Shown here in pieces: positions 43,952 to 53,265 of a stretch of 64,000 bases of DNA. The first letter of the stretch is position 1. Each line of letters starts with the position of its first letter. The notes below the pieces were generated by a model that was not told the origin of the DNA, did not search any database, and saw only the letters and a program-made list of their open reading frames with translations. This stretch comes from Alphaproteobacteria bacterium. GTDB lineage: Bacteria; Myxococcota_A; UBA796; GCA-2862545. The stretch is from assembly GCA_020632885.1 (NCBI GenBank), contig JACKEQ010000012.1, forward strand, positions 62,001 to 126,000, read 5' to 3'. A program made the translations under genes and the position numbers.

Positions 43952-46269
43952 CCCAGCAGCCACGCGCGGTGAACGGCCTCGTCGGCACCCTGGTGGTGGG
44001 CTGGGTGGTGGTCGGCGCCGTCGTACCTCTCGCCCTCCTCGCGACCCTCACGTTCTCGGTGACCCGGAGCTACCAGCAGGAGCTCGCGATGGCCAGCGCG
44101 CCTCCAGCGGACCCCGTCGAGATCTACGATCAGACGAAGAGCGAAGGTCAGGACATCGGCAGCATCGGGCTCGGCTCACGCGGGACGGGCCGCGGCGGTG
44201 GAGGGACGGCTGCGGGCATCAAGATCATCCGAGGGACCACGGTCCAGGAGCTGCGAGTCGACGCGGGTGGCACGTTCGCGAACCGCATGGAGCCCGACGC
44301 CGAGCCGGAGCCCGAAGCCGTCGCGAAGACCCCGGCGGCCCGGGCCCCTGCGCGCGTGCGCCAGTGGTTCCCAGAGGCCTTCCTCTGGCGACCCTCCCTG
44401 GTCACCGACGCCGACGGGCTGGCCAGCGTCGACGTGCGCGTGCCCGACGCCCTCACGGACTGGCGGGTCCTGGCCCTCGCCCACGACCGGGCCGGCCACC
44501 CCACCGGCGGCCTGCACACCTTCGCTAGCGTGCTCCCCGTGAGCGTCGACCCTCTCACGCCCGGCTGGCTCTACGCGGGTGACACCCTCCGCCTCGACAC
44601 CCGGGCGAGCGCCATGGGAGCGCCGTTCCGGGGTGAGGTCCGCGTGGAGATGGATGGCGCCGTGTCCGGCTCCGCGGGCGGACCGGTGGAGCTCCAGCCC
44701 GGCGGCAGCGCGCTGGTAGCGGGCGCCCTCCGTGCAGAGCGCGTGGGCACGGGCCGGATCCGGGCCGAGGTCCTCGACGGAGCCCGTGTGGACGGAGCCG
44801 AGCGCACCGTCGACGTGCGCCCCACCGGCCGTCCCGTGGAGCGTCAGCTCGGCGGGAACCTCACGGGCCTCCGGAAGCTCGACGTGCGCGCGGCCGGCGC
44901 CACCACCGAGACCCTGTCGGTGCGGGTGTTCCCCGGCCCGCTCGCGGTGTTCCGGGCCGAGGTGGACCGCGTGGGTCAGCGCCCGGGTCCCTACGGCTAC
45001 GCACTGATCGCAGGTGTGCAGGCGCTCTCGGCGAAGGCCGGTGTGGAGGTCGACCACGATGCACTCCGCACGCTGCGGATCCGCGCGCTCCAGGATCTCG
45101 TGCGAGCCACCCGGAGCCCCTCGGGGCTCGAGGCGGCACGGCTCCTCACGGGCCTCCCGGAGCCCGGTGAGGACGACCCGCTGGCGCGCACCGCCCGCGA
45201 CCGCCTGATCCGCGCCCTGGAGCACACCCAGCGCGGCGACGGCACGTGGACCGACCGCGACCGCACCAGCGCACAGCACGTCATCGTGCAGACGGCGGCG
45301 TCCGGCCGCGCGCTCCCGGAGTCGAGCCGCGGTGCGCGCATCCGGGCGAGCGGCGCCCTGGAGCGGCTGTTGCCCAACGTGGACGATCCCTACACGGCCG
45401 CCTGGGTGCTCGCGTCCGGACTGGTGGGCCCCTCCCTCCGCCCACAGCTGCAGGAGCGCGTGGTGGAAGGCCTCGAGGAGCTGGACGGGCGCTGGCGCCT
45501 GCGTGCCCTGCCGTCCGATGTTCGCGGCGTGTCCGGAGGACCCACGCACACGGAGCGTCTGGCGGTGGCCTGGCTCGCCCTCGCGGACCGGGACGACCTG
45601 CCCCTGAAGGGCGACCTGCTCGCCGAGCTGCTGGAGAGCTGGTCGGCGACCTCGGGGTTCGCGGGCGGCTGGGCGGACGCCCTCGCCCTGCAGGCCCTCC
45701 AGGAGGGGCTGCCGTCCCTCGATCAGGCCGTCACCGTCGTCCTGGAGCGCGACGGAATGGAGGTCGGTCGTGGGGCGCTGGACCCCGCGCAGCCCAACCA
45801 GCCGTTGGTGCTCCTCGCGGACGGCGGCGGGAGCTACACCCTCCGCGCGCAGCCCGAGGTGCCCGGCCTGGTGTTCACCTCGACCCACACGGCCTGGATG
45901 CCGTTCACCGGCGACGAGGGCGTCGCGGGCGTGGACGTCGAGGTCTCGCAGGGGCCGCTGCACGCGGGGCGGGCGGGACGCCTGAAGCTGACGGTGGCCG
46001 CACCGTCGGGCGCACGGGTGACGCTGCACCAGGGCATCCCTGCGGGGACGGTCGTGGAGGTGCCCCTCCGGCCGGAGATCGTGGGGTCCGAGGTGTTCCA
46101 GGACCACGTGGAGCTCGTCACCCGACCGTTCGCGGCCGGCACGATCCTGGAGATCGACCTCACGGTCACCCCCATGTACGCGGGCCGGATGCAGACGCGA
46201 CCCCTGCATGTCGAGGTGGGCAGCCAGACCGCGGACGCGGCCCCGCACCTCTGGGATGTGGCGCCGTAG
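43948..46269 (+). CDS. Alpha-2-macroglobulin C-terminal half, copy 3
   Basis: 773 aa from TTG 43948, overlapping the stop of copy 2 (TTGA). It has a membrane anchor instead of a lipobox (LVVGWVVVGAVVPLALLATL) and a Gly-rich linker (GLGSRGTGRGGGGTAAG). It then has the same A2M core (ARVRQWFPEAFLWRPSLVTD), toroid-like and C-terminal domains as copies 1 and 2, but clearly diverged in DNA and protein. No CxEQ motif. One MG-domain subunit with three different C-terminal partners suggests exchangeable complexes (inference). The gene is convergent with the MopE-type gene, with only 3 nt between stops. Confidence 0.85.
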   Translation: MTQQPRAVNGLVGTLVVGWVVVGAVVPLALLATLTFSVTRSYQQELAMASAPPADPVEIYDQTKSEGQDIGSIGLGSRGTGRGGGGTAAGIKIIRGTTVQELRVDAGGTFANRMEPDAEPEPEAVAKTPAARAPARVRQWFPEAFLWRPSLVTDADGLASVDVRVPDALTDWRVLALAHDRAGHPTGGLHTFASVLPVSVDPLTPGWLYAGDTLRLDTRASAMGAPFRGEVRVEMDGAVSGSAGGPVELQPGGSALVAGALRAERVGTGRIRAEVLDGARVDGAERTVDVRPTGRPVERQLGGNLTGLRKLDVRAAGATTETLSVRVFPGPLAVFRAEVDRVGQRPGPYGYALIAGVQALSAKAGVEVDHDALRTLRIRALQDLVRATRSPSGLEAARLLTGLPEPGEDDPLARTARDRLIRALEHTQRGDGTWTDRDRTSAQHVIVQTAASGRALPESSRGARIRASGALERLLPNVDDPYTAAWVLASGLVGPSLRPQLQERVVEGLEELDGRWRLRALPSDVRGVSGGPTHTERLAVAWLALADRDDLPLKGDLLAELLESWSATSGFAGGWADALALQALQEGLPSLDQAVTVVLERDGMEVGRGALDPAQPNQPLVLLADGGGSYTLRAQPEVPGLVFTSTHTAWMPFTGDEGVAGVDVEVSQGPLHAGRAGRLKLTVAAPSGARVTLHQGIPAGTVVEVPLRPEIVGSEVFQDHVELVTRPFAAGTILEIDLTVTPMYAGRMQTRPLHVEVGSQTADAAPHLWDVAP

Positions 46270-46272
46270 CGT

Positions 46273-49141
46273 TCAGCGCCGTCGGAGCAGCCACCAGGGC
46301 GCCGAAGGAGCGGACGGCGTGTCGCAGCCGCACCCGGCGTCCGGGGGCGGCGGGACCACCACGACGGGCGGAGTGGGCGGGACCGCCGTGTCTTCGACAC
46401 CGGTGTCCCCCGTGTGCACGGGCGTGACCTCGTCGACACCGTCGCAGTCCTGGTCGATGCCGTCGTCCGGCACCTCGGGTGCATGCGGGAACACCCGATC
46501 CGACGTGTCGTCGCAGTCCAACGCGTTCGCGACACCAGGCGCCTCGCAGTCCACCACGGGGGCATCGGGGTCGCCGAAGTTGTCGCCGTCGAGGTCGGCA
46601 TAGCGGGTCGCGCCGGTGATCACCCCGTCGCAGTCGCGGTCCTCGCCGTCGCACACCTCGAGAGCCCCCGGGTAGCGGTCGGCCCGGAGATCGTCACAGT
46701 CTTCCCCGATCAGGGCGTAGTCGCCCTGATCACAGGCGGACACCGCAGTGGAACCGTAGCCGTCGCCGTCCACGTCGATGAAGTAGACGGTGCCGGTCAG
46801 GTCGCCGTCGGCGTCGTCCACGAGGCCGTCGCAGTCGTTGTCCTCGCCGTCGCACACCTCGGGAGCCGACGGGTTCCGGTAGGCGAGCGCGTCGTCGCAA
46901 TCCCCCGACTGGGCCACGTACCCCGACGGCGCGGTGCAGTGCAGCTCGCCCGGCCCACCACTACCGTAGAGATCGCCATCCACGTCGGGCCAGAACAGGG
47001 AGCCACCCAGCGGATCGACGCTGTTGGGATCGAGGCTGTCCGACTCGTCCACCATGCTGTCGCAGTCCTCGTCCTCGCCGTTGCAGAGCTCGAAGGCGCC
47101 AGGGTGCCGCGATGCGTCCTGGTCGTCGCAGTCCCCGGCCACCAGGACGCGCCCGGCCCCGAGAGTGCAAGCACCGAACAGCGCGCCGGTCCCGGCGCCG
47201 TCACCATCGCTGTCGAGATAGACCTGCACGGGGGCAGGGCTCGGCAGCTCGAGGTCGTCGACGTCCTCGTCGTCGATGGCGCCGTCGCAGTTGTTGTCGA
47301 TGCCGTCGCAGATCTCGGGCGCATCGGGGTTCAGCGCGGAATCACCGTCGTCGCAGTCGCCCAGGGCCTCGACGTAGCCGGGGGGTGGCGTGCACGTCTC
47401 CAGGCCCGCCGCCCCATCCGGCGCGAAGCCATCGTCGTCTCCGTCCAGGTAGAAGATGGAGTCGTTGGTGGCGTTGTCGTCGATCAGGTTGTTGCAGTCG
47501 TCGTCCTTCCCGTTGCATACTTCATTTCGCCCGGGATGGATGAGGCGCTTGTTGTCGTCGCAGTCGTCTCCGTTGCCGACGTACCCGGCGGGGGCGGCAC
47601 AGGAATCCACCGACACCGCAGGGTTCCCGTAGCCGTCGTTGTCCGAGTCGACGTACCAGGTCGACACCTGGAGCCCCTCGTCGAAGAGACCGTCACAGTC
47701 GTCGTCGACCGTGTTGCAGGCCTCGATGGCGTTGGGATACACACTCGCGTCAGCGTCGTCACAGTCGCCGTCGGCCGTGGTCTCCCAGGACGCCGAGGGT
47801 GCAGCGCATGCCGACTGCTGCACGAGGCCCGTCGCACCGTCGCCATCGCTGTCGTAGTACCACGTCTGCATGTCCACGGCGTCCGCGATGGGGTCGCCGT
47901 CACAGTCGCGGTCCAGCGCGTCGCAAGTCTCGTCCTGACCGGGGTGGCGGAGGCTGTTGGTGTCGTCACAGTCGTCGTTGGTCGCTACCCAACCCGAGAC
48001 GCAGCCCCCGGCCCGGTTCTGGAGGTTGCCCGTGCCGTGACCGTCCCCGTCGTCGTCTCGATAGCACTCGTCGCCCGTACCGCCCGCGGAGCAGTCGTTG
48101 TCGAAGCCATCACCGGGGATGACGGGGGCGCCACCGTACACGTCCGTCCGCGTGTCGTCGCAGTCCGTGGAGTCCGTGGACAGGTGCGGGCCCCCGCATC
48201 CAGCGGGTGCCGAGACCACGACGTTCGTCCCGTGCCCGTCCCCGTCGGCGTCGACGTAGCACTCGTCGGCGTCTCCGGAACAGTCGTCGTCACGGCCGTT
48301 CCCGACGATGACCGGCGTGCGCCCCGGGGTACACGGTGTTGCGGGTGTCGTCGCAGTCGACGTCGGCGCAGTAGCCGTCGTTGTCCACATCACCGGTGGC
48401 GTCGTCGCCGACACAGTCGTCGATGCTGTCCGTGGTGCCGTCTCCGTCGGCATCCGGCCAGGGACCGCAGGCGACGGCGTTCAGGCTCTTCACCTCTCCA
48501 TCGGACAGCGCACGGTCGTAGATGCGCAGCTCGTCCACCCGGCCGTCGAAGTCGGGATCGCCAGACCAGTTGCTCCTGCCGACGTACATCTGGAGGTCGT
48601 TGTTGGCGAAGTCGGCGAGGGTCTTGCCCCACCAGGCGTCCGTGCCGCACAGCTGGCCGTCGAGGTAGAAGCGGCTGCCCACATTGTCCTGGAAGACGAA
48701 CGCCGCGTGGTGCCAGTTGCCGGATGAAGCGGGGCTCGATCCACAGCTGATATCGGCGTTCGAGCTAGAGTTCCTGTGAATCGTAGCCGCCGTGCCGCCC
48801 GTGCGCCCGTTGCGGGCCTCCACCATGAAGCCCCCGGCCGACCCGTCGGTGTCACCGAAGTCCCAGACGCGCTCCCAGCTCTGGGTCCCGGAGTCCGGCC
48901 GGAACCAGATCGAGACGGTCCAGCTGTTCATCGTCGACTTCAGGCTGTCTGGCAGGGTGAAGTAGTCGCTGGATCCGTCCAGATCGGCAGAGTGCGTGCC
49001 GCACTTGCGCGTGGTGGAGTACGACACCCCCGTCTCCGACGCGTTGAAGGAGTTGACAGCGTCGTTGCGCGAGTTGTCGAACGGGTAGCGCGCGCGAACG
49101 CCCACATCGGTGGCGAGCGCGGCCTGGAGCGCGATGAGCAC
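46273..49141 (-). CDS. LamG plus MopE-type metal-binding repeat surface protein, frameshifted
   Basis: Start GTG 49141 (GGTGGAGG upstream) gives the signal peptide MLIALQAALA; GTG 49201 is an alternative. A LamG/concanavalin-like domain follows (ARYPFDNSRNDAVNSF ... GNWHHAAFVFQDN ... RVDELRIYDRALSDGEV). Then come ten Cys/Asp repeats of the MopE type, each with D-DGDG-G, a Cys-containing turn, DCDD, a PGA-like turn and CDG-DNDCDG. In MopE these bind copper or calcium (family knowledge). The frame shifts once near 48319-48330, in the first repeat at a CCCCGGGG run; both halves are otherwise intact. The tail DAGCGCDTP ... WWLLRRR resembles a MYXO-CTERM sorting signal whose hydrophobic segment is very short. 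Confidence 0.8.
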
Positions 49142-49277
49142 GGGGGGCCCTCCACCGATAGCGTACCAGGGTGGGAGCAGGCCCGACGAGGGATTTCGCA
49201 CACCGCAACGAAGGGTCCCGACCTGTCACCGGCCCGGCCGGACGGGGTATGTAGGGGGCGGAGGGCCGTGACCGCCG

Positions 49278-50627
49278 ATGAAGCACCAGATCCTCGTCGT
49301 GGACGACGACGACGCCAACCGGGTGACGCTGGAGAGGATCCTCCAGCGCGCCGGCTACGAGGTGCACCACGCCTCCAGCGGGCGTGAGGCCATGGAGGTC
49401 CTGCGGGACGGCCCGCTCAACGACCTCGTGCTCACGGACCTCAAGATGCCGGGCATGTCGGGCATCGACCTCCTGAAGGCCGCCAAGATGGTGGACCCCG
49501 ACATCGAGGTCGTCGTGATGACGGCCTACGGCACGGTCGAGACCGCCGTGGAGGCGATGAAGGAGGGAGCCTACGACTTCGTGGCCAAGCCGCTGAAGCG
49601 GATCGAGCTCCTCACCGTGCTCGAGAAGGCCCTGGAGAAGCGCGGGCTGATGCTCGAGAACAAGCGCCTCCGCCAGCAGCTCGCCGAGGTCGGCGAGGGC
49701 GACATCATCGGCACGAGCCAGGTGATGCGCAGCCTGCTCGACGAGGTGGAGCAGGTGGCCCACTCGGACGCCACGGTGCTGCTCTCGGGGGAGTCGGGCA
49801 CCGGGAAGGGCCGGCTCGCCCGCACCATCCACCGCATGAGCGACAGGAGCAACCGCGCGTTCGTGACGGTGAACTGCGCCGCCATCCCGGAGACGCTCCT
49901 GGAGTCGGAGCTCTTCGGCTACGAGAAGGGCGCGTTCACCGGAGCCACGGGCCGGAAGGAGGGTCGCTTCGACCTCGCCCGCGGCGGCACGCTGTTCCTG
50001 GACGAGATCACCGAGATGAAGCCGGCCGTGCAGGTCCGCCTGCTCCGGGTGCTCCAGGACGGCGAGTACGAGCGCGTGGGCGGCACCCAGACCCTCCAGA
50101 CGGACGTGCGGGTGGTGGCCGCGACCAACCGCGACATCGAGCGCGAGGTGGACGCCGGGAGCTTCCGCGCGGATCTCTACTACCGCCTCAACGTCGTGCC
50201 CATCCGCGTCCCACCGCTGCGCGAGCGCGCGGACGACGTGCCCCTGCTCGCCCAGCACTTCCTCGTGCGCTTCGTGCGCAAGAACCGCAAGGAGCTCGCG
50301 GGGATCACGCCCGAGGCCATCGAGGCCCTGTGCGGATGGCCGTGGCCGGGCAACGTGCGCGAGCTCGAGAACGCCATCGAGCGGGCCGTGGTGCTCTGCC
50401 GCGGCGACCGCATCGACGTGGGCGACCTGCCTCCGCAGATCCGCAAGGGCGGCGGAGGCCGGAAGGCCGTGGCCTTCGAGGTGGGCACGCCCCTGAAGGT
50501 GGTGGAGCGGCGCATGATCGAGGAGACGCTCCGGTACTGCCAGGGCGACAAGAACCTCACGGCCAACCTGCTCGGCATCACGGCGCGCACGCTCTATCGT
50601 CGCGAAGCCGAGTGGCGCGGGGAGTGA
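49278..50627 (+). CDS. NtrC-family sigma54 response regulator
   Basis: 449 aa. A receiver domain (ILVVDDDD, phospho-acceptor D54 in LTDLKMPG, T/K switch VMTAYG and VAKPLK) is followed by an AAA+ domain with GESGTGKG, ELFGYEKGAFTGA and GTLFLDEITEM. The Fis-type DNA-binding end is NLTANLLGITARTLYRR. All activation motifs are intact. The last Walker A residue is Gly rather than the usual Glu, and it is not known to matter. It is divergent from the MopE-type gene (136 nt between the preferred starts). No histidine kinase gene is adjacent, and no -24/-12 promoter was found in that gap. Confidence 0.93.
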   Translation: MKHQILVVDDDDANRVTLERILQRAGYEVHHASSGREAMEVLRDGPLNDLVLTDLKMPGMSGIDLLKAAKMVDPDIEVVVMTAYGTVETAVEAMKEGAYDFVAKPLKRIELLTVLEKALEKRGLMLENKRLRQQLAEVGEGDIIGTSQVMRSLLDEVEQVAHSDATVLLSGESGTGKGRLARTIHRMSDRSNRAFVTVNCAAIPETLLESELFGYEKGAFTGATGRKEGRFDLARGGTLFLDEITEMKPAVQVRLLRVLQDGEYERVGGTQTLQTDVRVVAATNRDIEREVDAGSFRADLYYRLNVVPIRVPPLRERADDVPLLAQHFLVRFVRKNRKELAGITPEAIEALCGWPWPGNVRELENAIERAVVLCRGDRIDVGDLPPQIRKGGGGRKAVAFEVGTPLKVVERRMIEETLRYCQGDKNLTANLLGITARTLYRREAEWRGE

Positions 50628-50661
50628 GGGCGGATCCCGGCACGCAGAGCTAGGATGCGAC

Positions 50662-51840
50662 ATGCTCGTCCTGATCGCCCTCTCCGCCTGCAAGCCGGCC
50701 ACCACGGGTGACCCCTGCGGAGACGTGTTCGACGGCGACTCGGTGGAGACGCTCGCGGTGGAGCTCTCCGAGGAGACCCTCGCGGCCCTGCAGGACGAGT
50801 TCGTGGGCTGGGAGGCCCGACGGGACGCGGGCCTGGAGGCCAAGCCCTACCACCCCGTGGAGCGGCTCGACTACCGCTGCCAGACCGTGTTCGACGCCCA
50901 GGTCCGCCTGAAGGGGAACCCCTGCTGCTCGTGGGACGGCGAGAAGATGCAGCTCACCTTCGCGTTCAACCAGACCCGGAGCAGCGGGCGGTTCCAGGGG
51001 CTGCGGAAGATCGCGCTGGACGCGCCCTACTACGACCCTTCCCTGCTCCGGGAGCGGGTGGCCTACGCGGCCTTCGAGCAGATGGGCCAACCCGCCAGCC
51101 ACGTGAACCACGTGCGGCTCGACATCAACGGCGAGTACTACGGCCTGTTCGCGAACATCGAGGTGCTCGACAAGGAGTGGCTGCAGGACCGCCTGCCCCG
51201 CGAGGACGCCGAGGGCACGCTCTGGAAGCTCGACTACCTCGCGGGACGCATGGAGCCGCGCACGAACGAAGACCACGCCGACCGCGCACGGTGGCTCGCC
51301 TTCACGCAGGCCGACGACCTCGACACCCTCGACGCCTACATGGACCTGGAGACCAGCATGGAGGGCTGGGCCGCCGAGGTCCTCGTGAACCAGTCCGACG
51401 GCTACTGGGTGGGTGGCGTGAACTGGATGATGTACGACCATCCGCGGCTCGGGTTCCAGCTGCTGCCCTGGGACCTCGACAACACCTTCGACCGCTGGCC
51501 CCCCAACGTGGCCCCGACGTCCCGCTCGGGCACCTTCGGTCCGACGCGTGGCATGGACCTCGTCCTCGCGGACCCCGGGCTCCGGCAGGTCTACATCGAC
51601 ACCGTCGCGCGCCGCCATGCTCGCGTCGATCCCGGGGAGCTCGTGGCGCTCGCACGCGACTGGGACGACCAGATCCGTGAGCACCTCGAGGAGGACCCCC
51701 ACAGGCCGTACCCGATGGAGGAGCACGACGAGCACGTCGACGCGCTGGTGCGCGCGATCCGCGAGCGGCACGCGTTCCTCGCCGAGTGGCTGGAGGACGA
51801 GGCGAGCCCGGGTCTCCGGGCCGAGCGTCCCACACCCTGA
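50662..51840 (+). CDS. CotH kinase family lipoprotein
   Basis: 392 aa with lipoprotein signal MLVLIALSAC (Cys10). The CotH fold is shown by LRKIALDAPYYDPSLLRERV, HVRLDINGEYYGLFANIE, VNQSDGYWVGGVNWMMYDHP and the metal-binding LLPWDLDNTFDR. CotH proteins are atypical secreted kinases (family knowledge). In this lineage they are often surface lipoproteins. The catalytic-type Asp residues in the DLDN segment are present. ATG 50662 was chosen for the signal. It follows the response regulator by 34 nt and may be co-transcribed with it. Confidence 0.87.
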   Translation: MLVLIALSACKPATTGDPCGDVFDGDSVETLAVELSEETLAALQDEFVGWEARRDAGLEAKPYHPVERLDYRCQTVFDAQVRLKGNPCCSWDGEKMQLTFAFNQTRSSGRFQGLRKIALDAPYYDPSLLRERVAYAAFEQMGQPASHVNHVRLDINGEYYGLFANIEVLDKEWLQDRLPREDAEGTLWKLDYLAGRMEPRTNEDHADRARWLAFTQADDLDTLDAYMDLETSMEGWAAEVLVNQSDGYWVGGVNWMMYDHPRLGFQLLPWDLDNTFDRWPPNVAPTSRSGTFGPTRGMDLVLADPGLRQVYIDTVARRHARVDPGELVALARDWDDQIREHLEEDPHRPYPMEEHDEHVDALVRAIRERHAFLAEWLEDEASPGLRAERPTP

Positions 51841-51865
51841 TCGGCCCGGGATAGTGGAGGGTACG

Positions 51866-52108
51866 ATGACCTTCCGCCTCCCACCGTCCCTGGACCGCTC
51901 CAGGCACACCATCGACGACGAGGTCGCCTTCGCGAGGAGCCTGACGCCCGAGGAGCGGCTCGCGGTCGTGGCCCGGGTCTGCCGGGCCGCCTGGCACGTG
52001 CTCGAGCTCAACCCGAACCGCGACCGCATCCTGCGCGAGCGCGACCCGCTCCCGGAGTCCACCCGCGCGGCCCTCGCGAGGCTGAGGAGCCGACCTGGAC
52101 CCGCGTGA
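51866..52108 (+). CDS. Small hypothetical protein upstream of nucleotidyltransferase remnant
   Basis: 80 aa, MTFRLPPSLDRSRHTIDDEV onward, highly charged and helical. GGAGG lies 5 nt before ATG 51866. Small proteins of this appearance precede nucleotidyltransferase genes in related genomes, as I remember it, and here a remnant of such a gene overlaps its 3' end. This suggests a two-gene module of the MNT or toxin-antitoxin type that has lost its second member. Function not proven. Confidence 0.6.
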   Translation: MTFRLPPSLDRSRHTIDDEVAFARSLTPEERLAVVARVCRAAWHVLELNPNRDRILRERDPLPESTRAALARLRSRPGPA

Positions 52109-52226
52109 CTTCGACGCCTTCTCGGCCGCACAGGAGCTCGCCGAGGCCCTCGACCGGGCGGGGGTTCCCTACGCCATCGGGGGAGCCATGGCGTGTCTGG
52201 ACGGCCTCCTTCAGACGAGCCGGTAG
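52095..52226 (+). pseudogene. Truncated nucleotidyltransferase fragment
   Basis: The frame reads DPRDFDAFSAAQELAEALDR, then AGVPYAIGGAMA, the classic start of a DNA-polymerase-beta-like nucleotidyltransferase (G-G-A/S motif). It then turns into unrelated sequence and stops at 52226. The catalytic DxD region is missing. The break falls where the convergent GNAT gene ends (52211), so a deletion or rearrangement joined the two. Confidence 0.6.
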
Positions 52227-52726
52227 AGCAGCACGTCGTCGCGGTAGGTGCCGTCGTCCATCCTGTACTCGCGGAGACGGCGGCCCTCCTCCTGGAACCC
52301 GAGCGACCGGTACAGCGCCAGGGCCCGCTCGTTGTCCGCGAACACCGAGAGCCCGATCTTCTCGATGCCCGGGGCGCTCTCGGCCCACGCGATGCCGGCC
52401 TGGAGCAGCGCGCGCCCCACGCCCTCACCGCGGTACCGCGCATCCACCAGGATCTCGAGCTTCACGACGTGGCTCGTGCGCCGCCAGGGCGGGGCCCGCA
52501 GCACGAGATACCCCGCGACACGCCCGTCCACACGGGCCACCAGGAGGTGACCGCGGTTCGAGCCCCGCAGGGTGGCGATGTCGCGCACCATGTCCGGGAG
52601 CTCCATGTCGAGCTCGCCCGCGCTGGCGATGAACCAGCGCTCCTCGGCGATCACGCGACGCCGGAGCTCCACGAGCTCCAGCGCGTCCCGCCCCGCCGCC
52701 TCGCGGATGCGCGGAGCTACTCCCAG
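52211..52726 (-). CDS. GNAT family N-acetyltransferase
   Basis: About 170 aa, complete acetyltransferase core: IREAAGRDALELVELRRRVI at the N-terminus, GYLVLRAPPWRRTSHVVKLE, the acetyl-CoA loop VDARYRGEGVGRALLQAG and the C-terminal NERALALYRSLGFQEEGRR. It resembles RimI/L-amino-acid N-acetyltransferase types. The start is unclear: no ATG, GTG or TTG precedes the domain before the upstream gene's stop. The nearest candidate is CTG at 52726, overlapping that stop (TAG at 52719-52717) and preceded by purine-rich GGAGGAAGGAAGG. It is the last gene of the Bat-type minus-strand run. Confidence 0.75.
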   Translation of the reverse strand: MGVAPRIREAAGRDALELVELRRRVIAEERWFIASAGELDMELPDMVRDIATLRGSNRGHLLVARVDGRVAGYLVLRAPPWRRTSHVVKLEILVDARYRGEGVGRALLQAGIAWAESAPGIEKIGLSVFADNERALALYRSLGFQEEGRRLREYRMDDGTYRDDVLLYRLV

Positions 52727-53241
52727 CCTTCCTTCCTCCGGATCTCGGTGACCTTCTCGTCGTCGAGCACCAGCTCCTGGCTGTAGCGATCCACGGCCTT
52801 GTAGGTGGCCTTGGAGTTCGGGATGTAGATGAGGTGCCTGCCGTCGGGCGTGACCTGCATCCGGTACGTGAGGATCGTGGTGTTCTGCGCCGTGCGCTTC
52901 GTGGACTTGGTCTTCCGGTAGGGCGCGCCCCACGCCATGTACACCATGTCCTGCGTCCAGCCGATCTTCGGCTCACGGCCGAGGATCTCCGCCCGCTCTT
53001 CCTCCGAGTGCTTGTAGAAGTGGTTCCAGTAGCCGTTGTCCTTGAGCCACTGGTCGCGCTCCTCGGGGGTCTTGAGCTTCAACCAGGCCTTGGTCTCCTT
53101 CTTCTCGTCCTCGAACCACACGACGAGCGCGCTGTAGTGGTCACGCTCGTAGTCCGCGAGCTTGTCCATCTTCCCCGCGGTGCCGAGCAGCACGGTGGCC
53201 AGGGCGACCCCGACGGCGAAGCTCCTGCGTACGTTCCTCAA
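52717..53241 (-). CDS. Secreted GWxTD-like small envelope protein
   Basis: 174 aa from TTG 53241, with a strong AGAGGAGGT 6 nt upstream. Signal peptide FAVGVALATVLLGTAG. The mature part is highly charged, and its core IGWTQDMVYMAWGAPYRKTK resembles the GWxTD/BamE-type element in which a W-T-(Q/D) turn precedes a small beta unit with a G-x-P. The C-terminus (ILTYRMQVTPDGRHLIYIP) is a beta pair. It probably acts in the envelope. It follows batE and may be part of the aerotolerance operon. Family assignment is tentative. Confidence 0.65.
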   Translation of the reverse strand: MRNVRRSFAVGVALATVLLGTAGKMDKLADYERDHYSALVVWFEDEKKETKAWLKLKTPEERDQWLKDNGYWNHFYKHSEEERAEILGREPKIGWTQDMVYMAWGAPYRKTKSTKRTAQNTTILTYRMQVTPDGRHLIYIPNSKATYKAVDRYSQELVLDDEKVTEIRRKEGWE

Positions 53242-53265
53242 GTCGACACCTCCTCTGACCCGATC

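Noticed and set aside
39325..43963. Two long minus-strand frames of 897 and 785 aa that look alike
   Set aside because: They are antisense shadows of the duplicated macroglobulin genes and resemble each other only because the DNA is repeated; they are Gly/Glu/Val-rich with no domain.
46414..48750. Plus-strand frame of 778 aa opposite the MopE-type gene
   Set aside because: It is a Val/Ala/Arg-rich shadow of the Cys/Asp repeats on the minus strand.
49202..49277. Sigma54 promoter between the MopE-type gene and the NtrC-type regulator
   Set aside because: No GG-N10-GC element with the right flanks was found on either strand.
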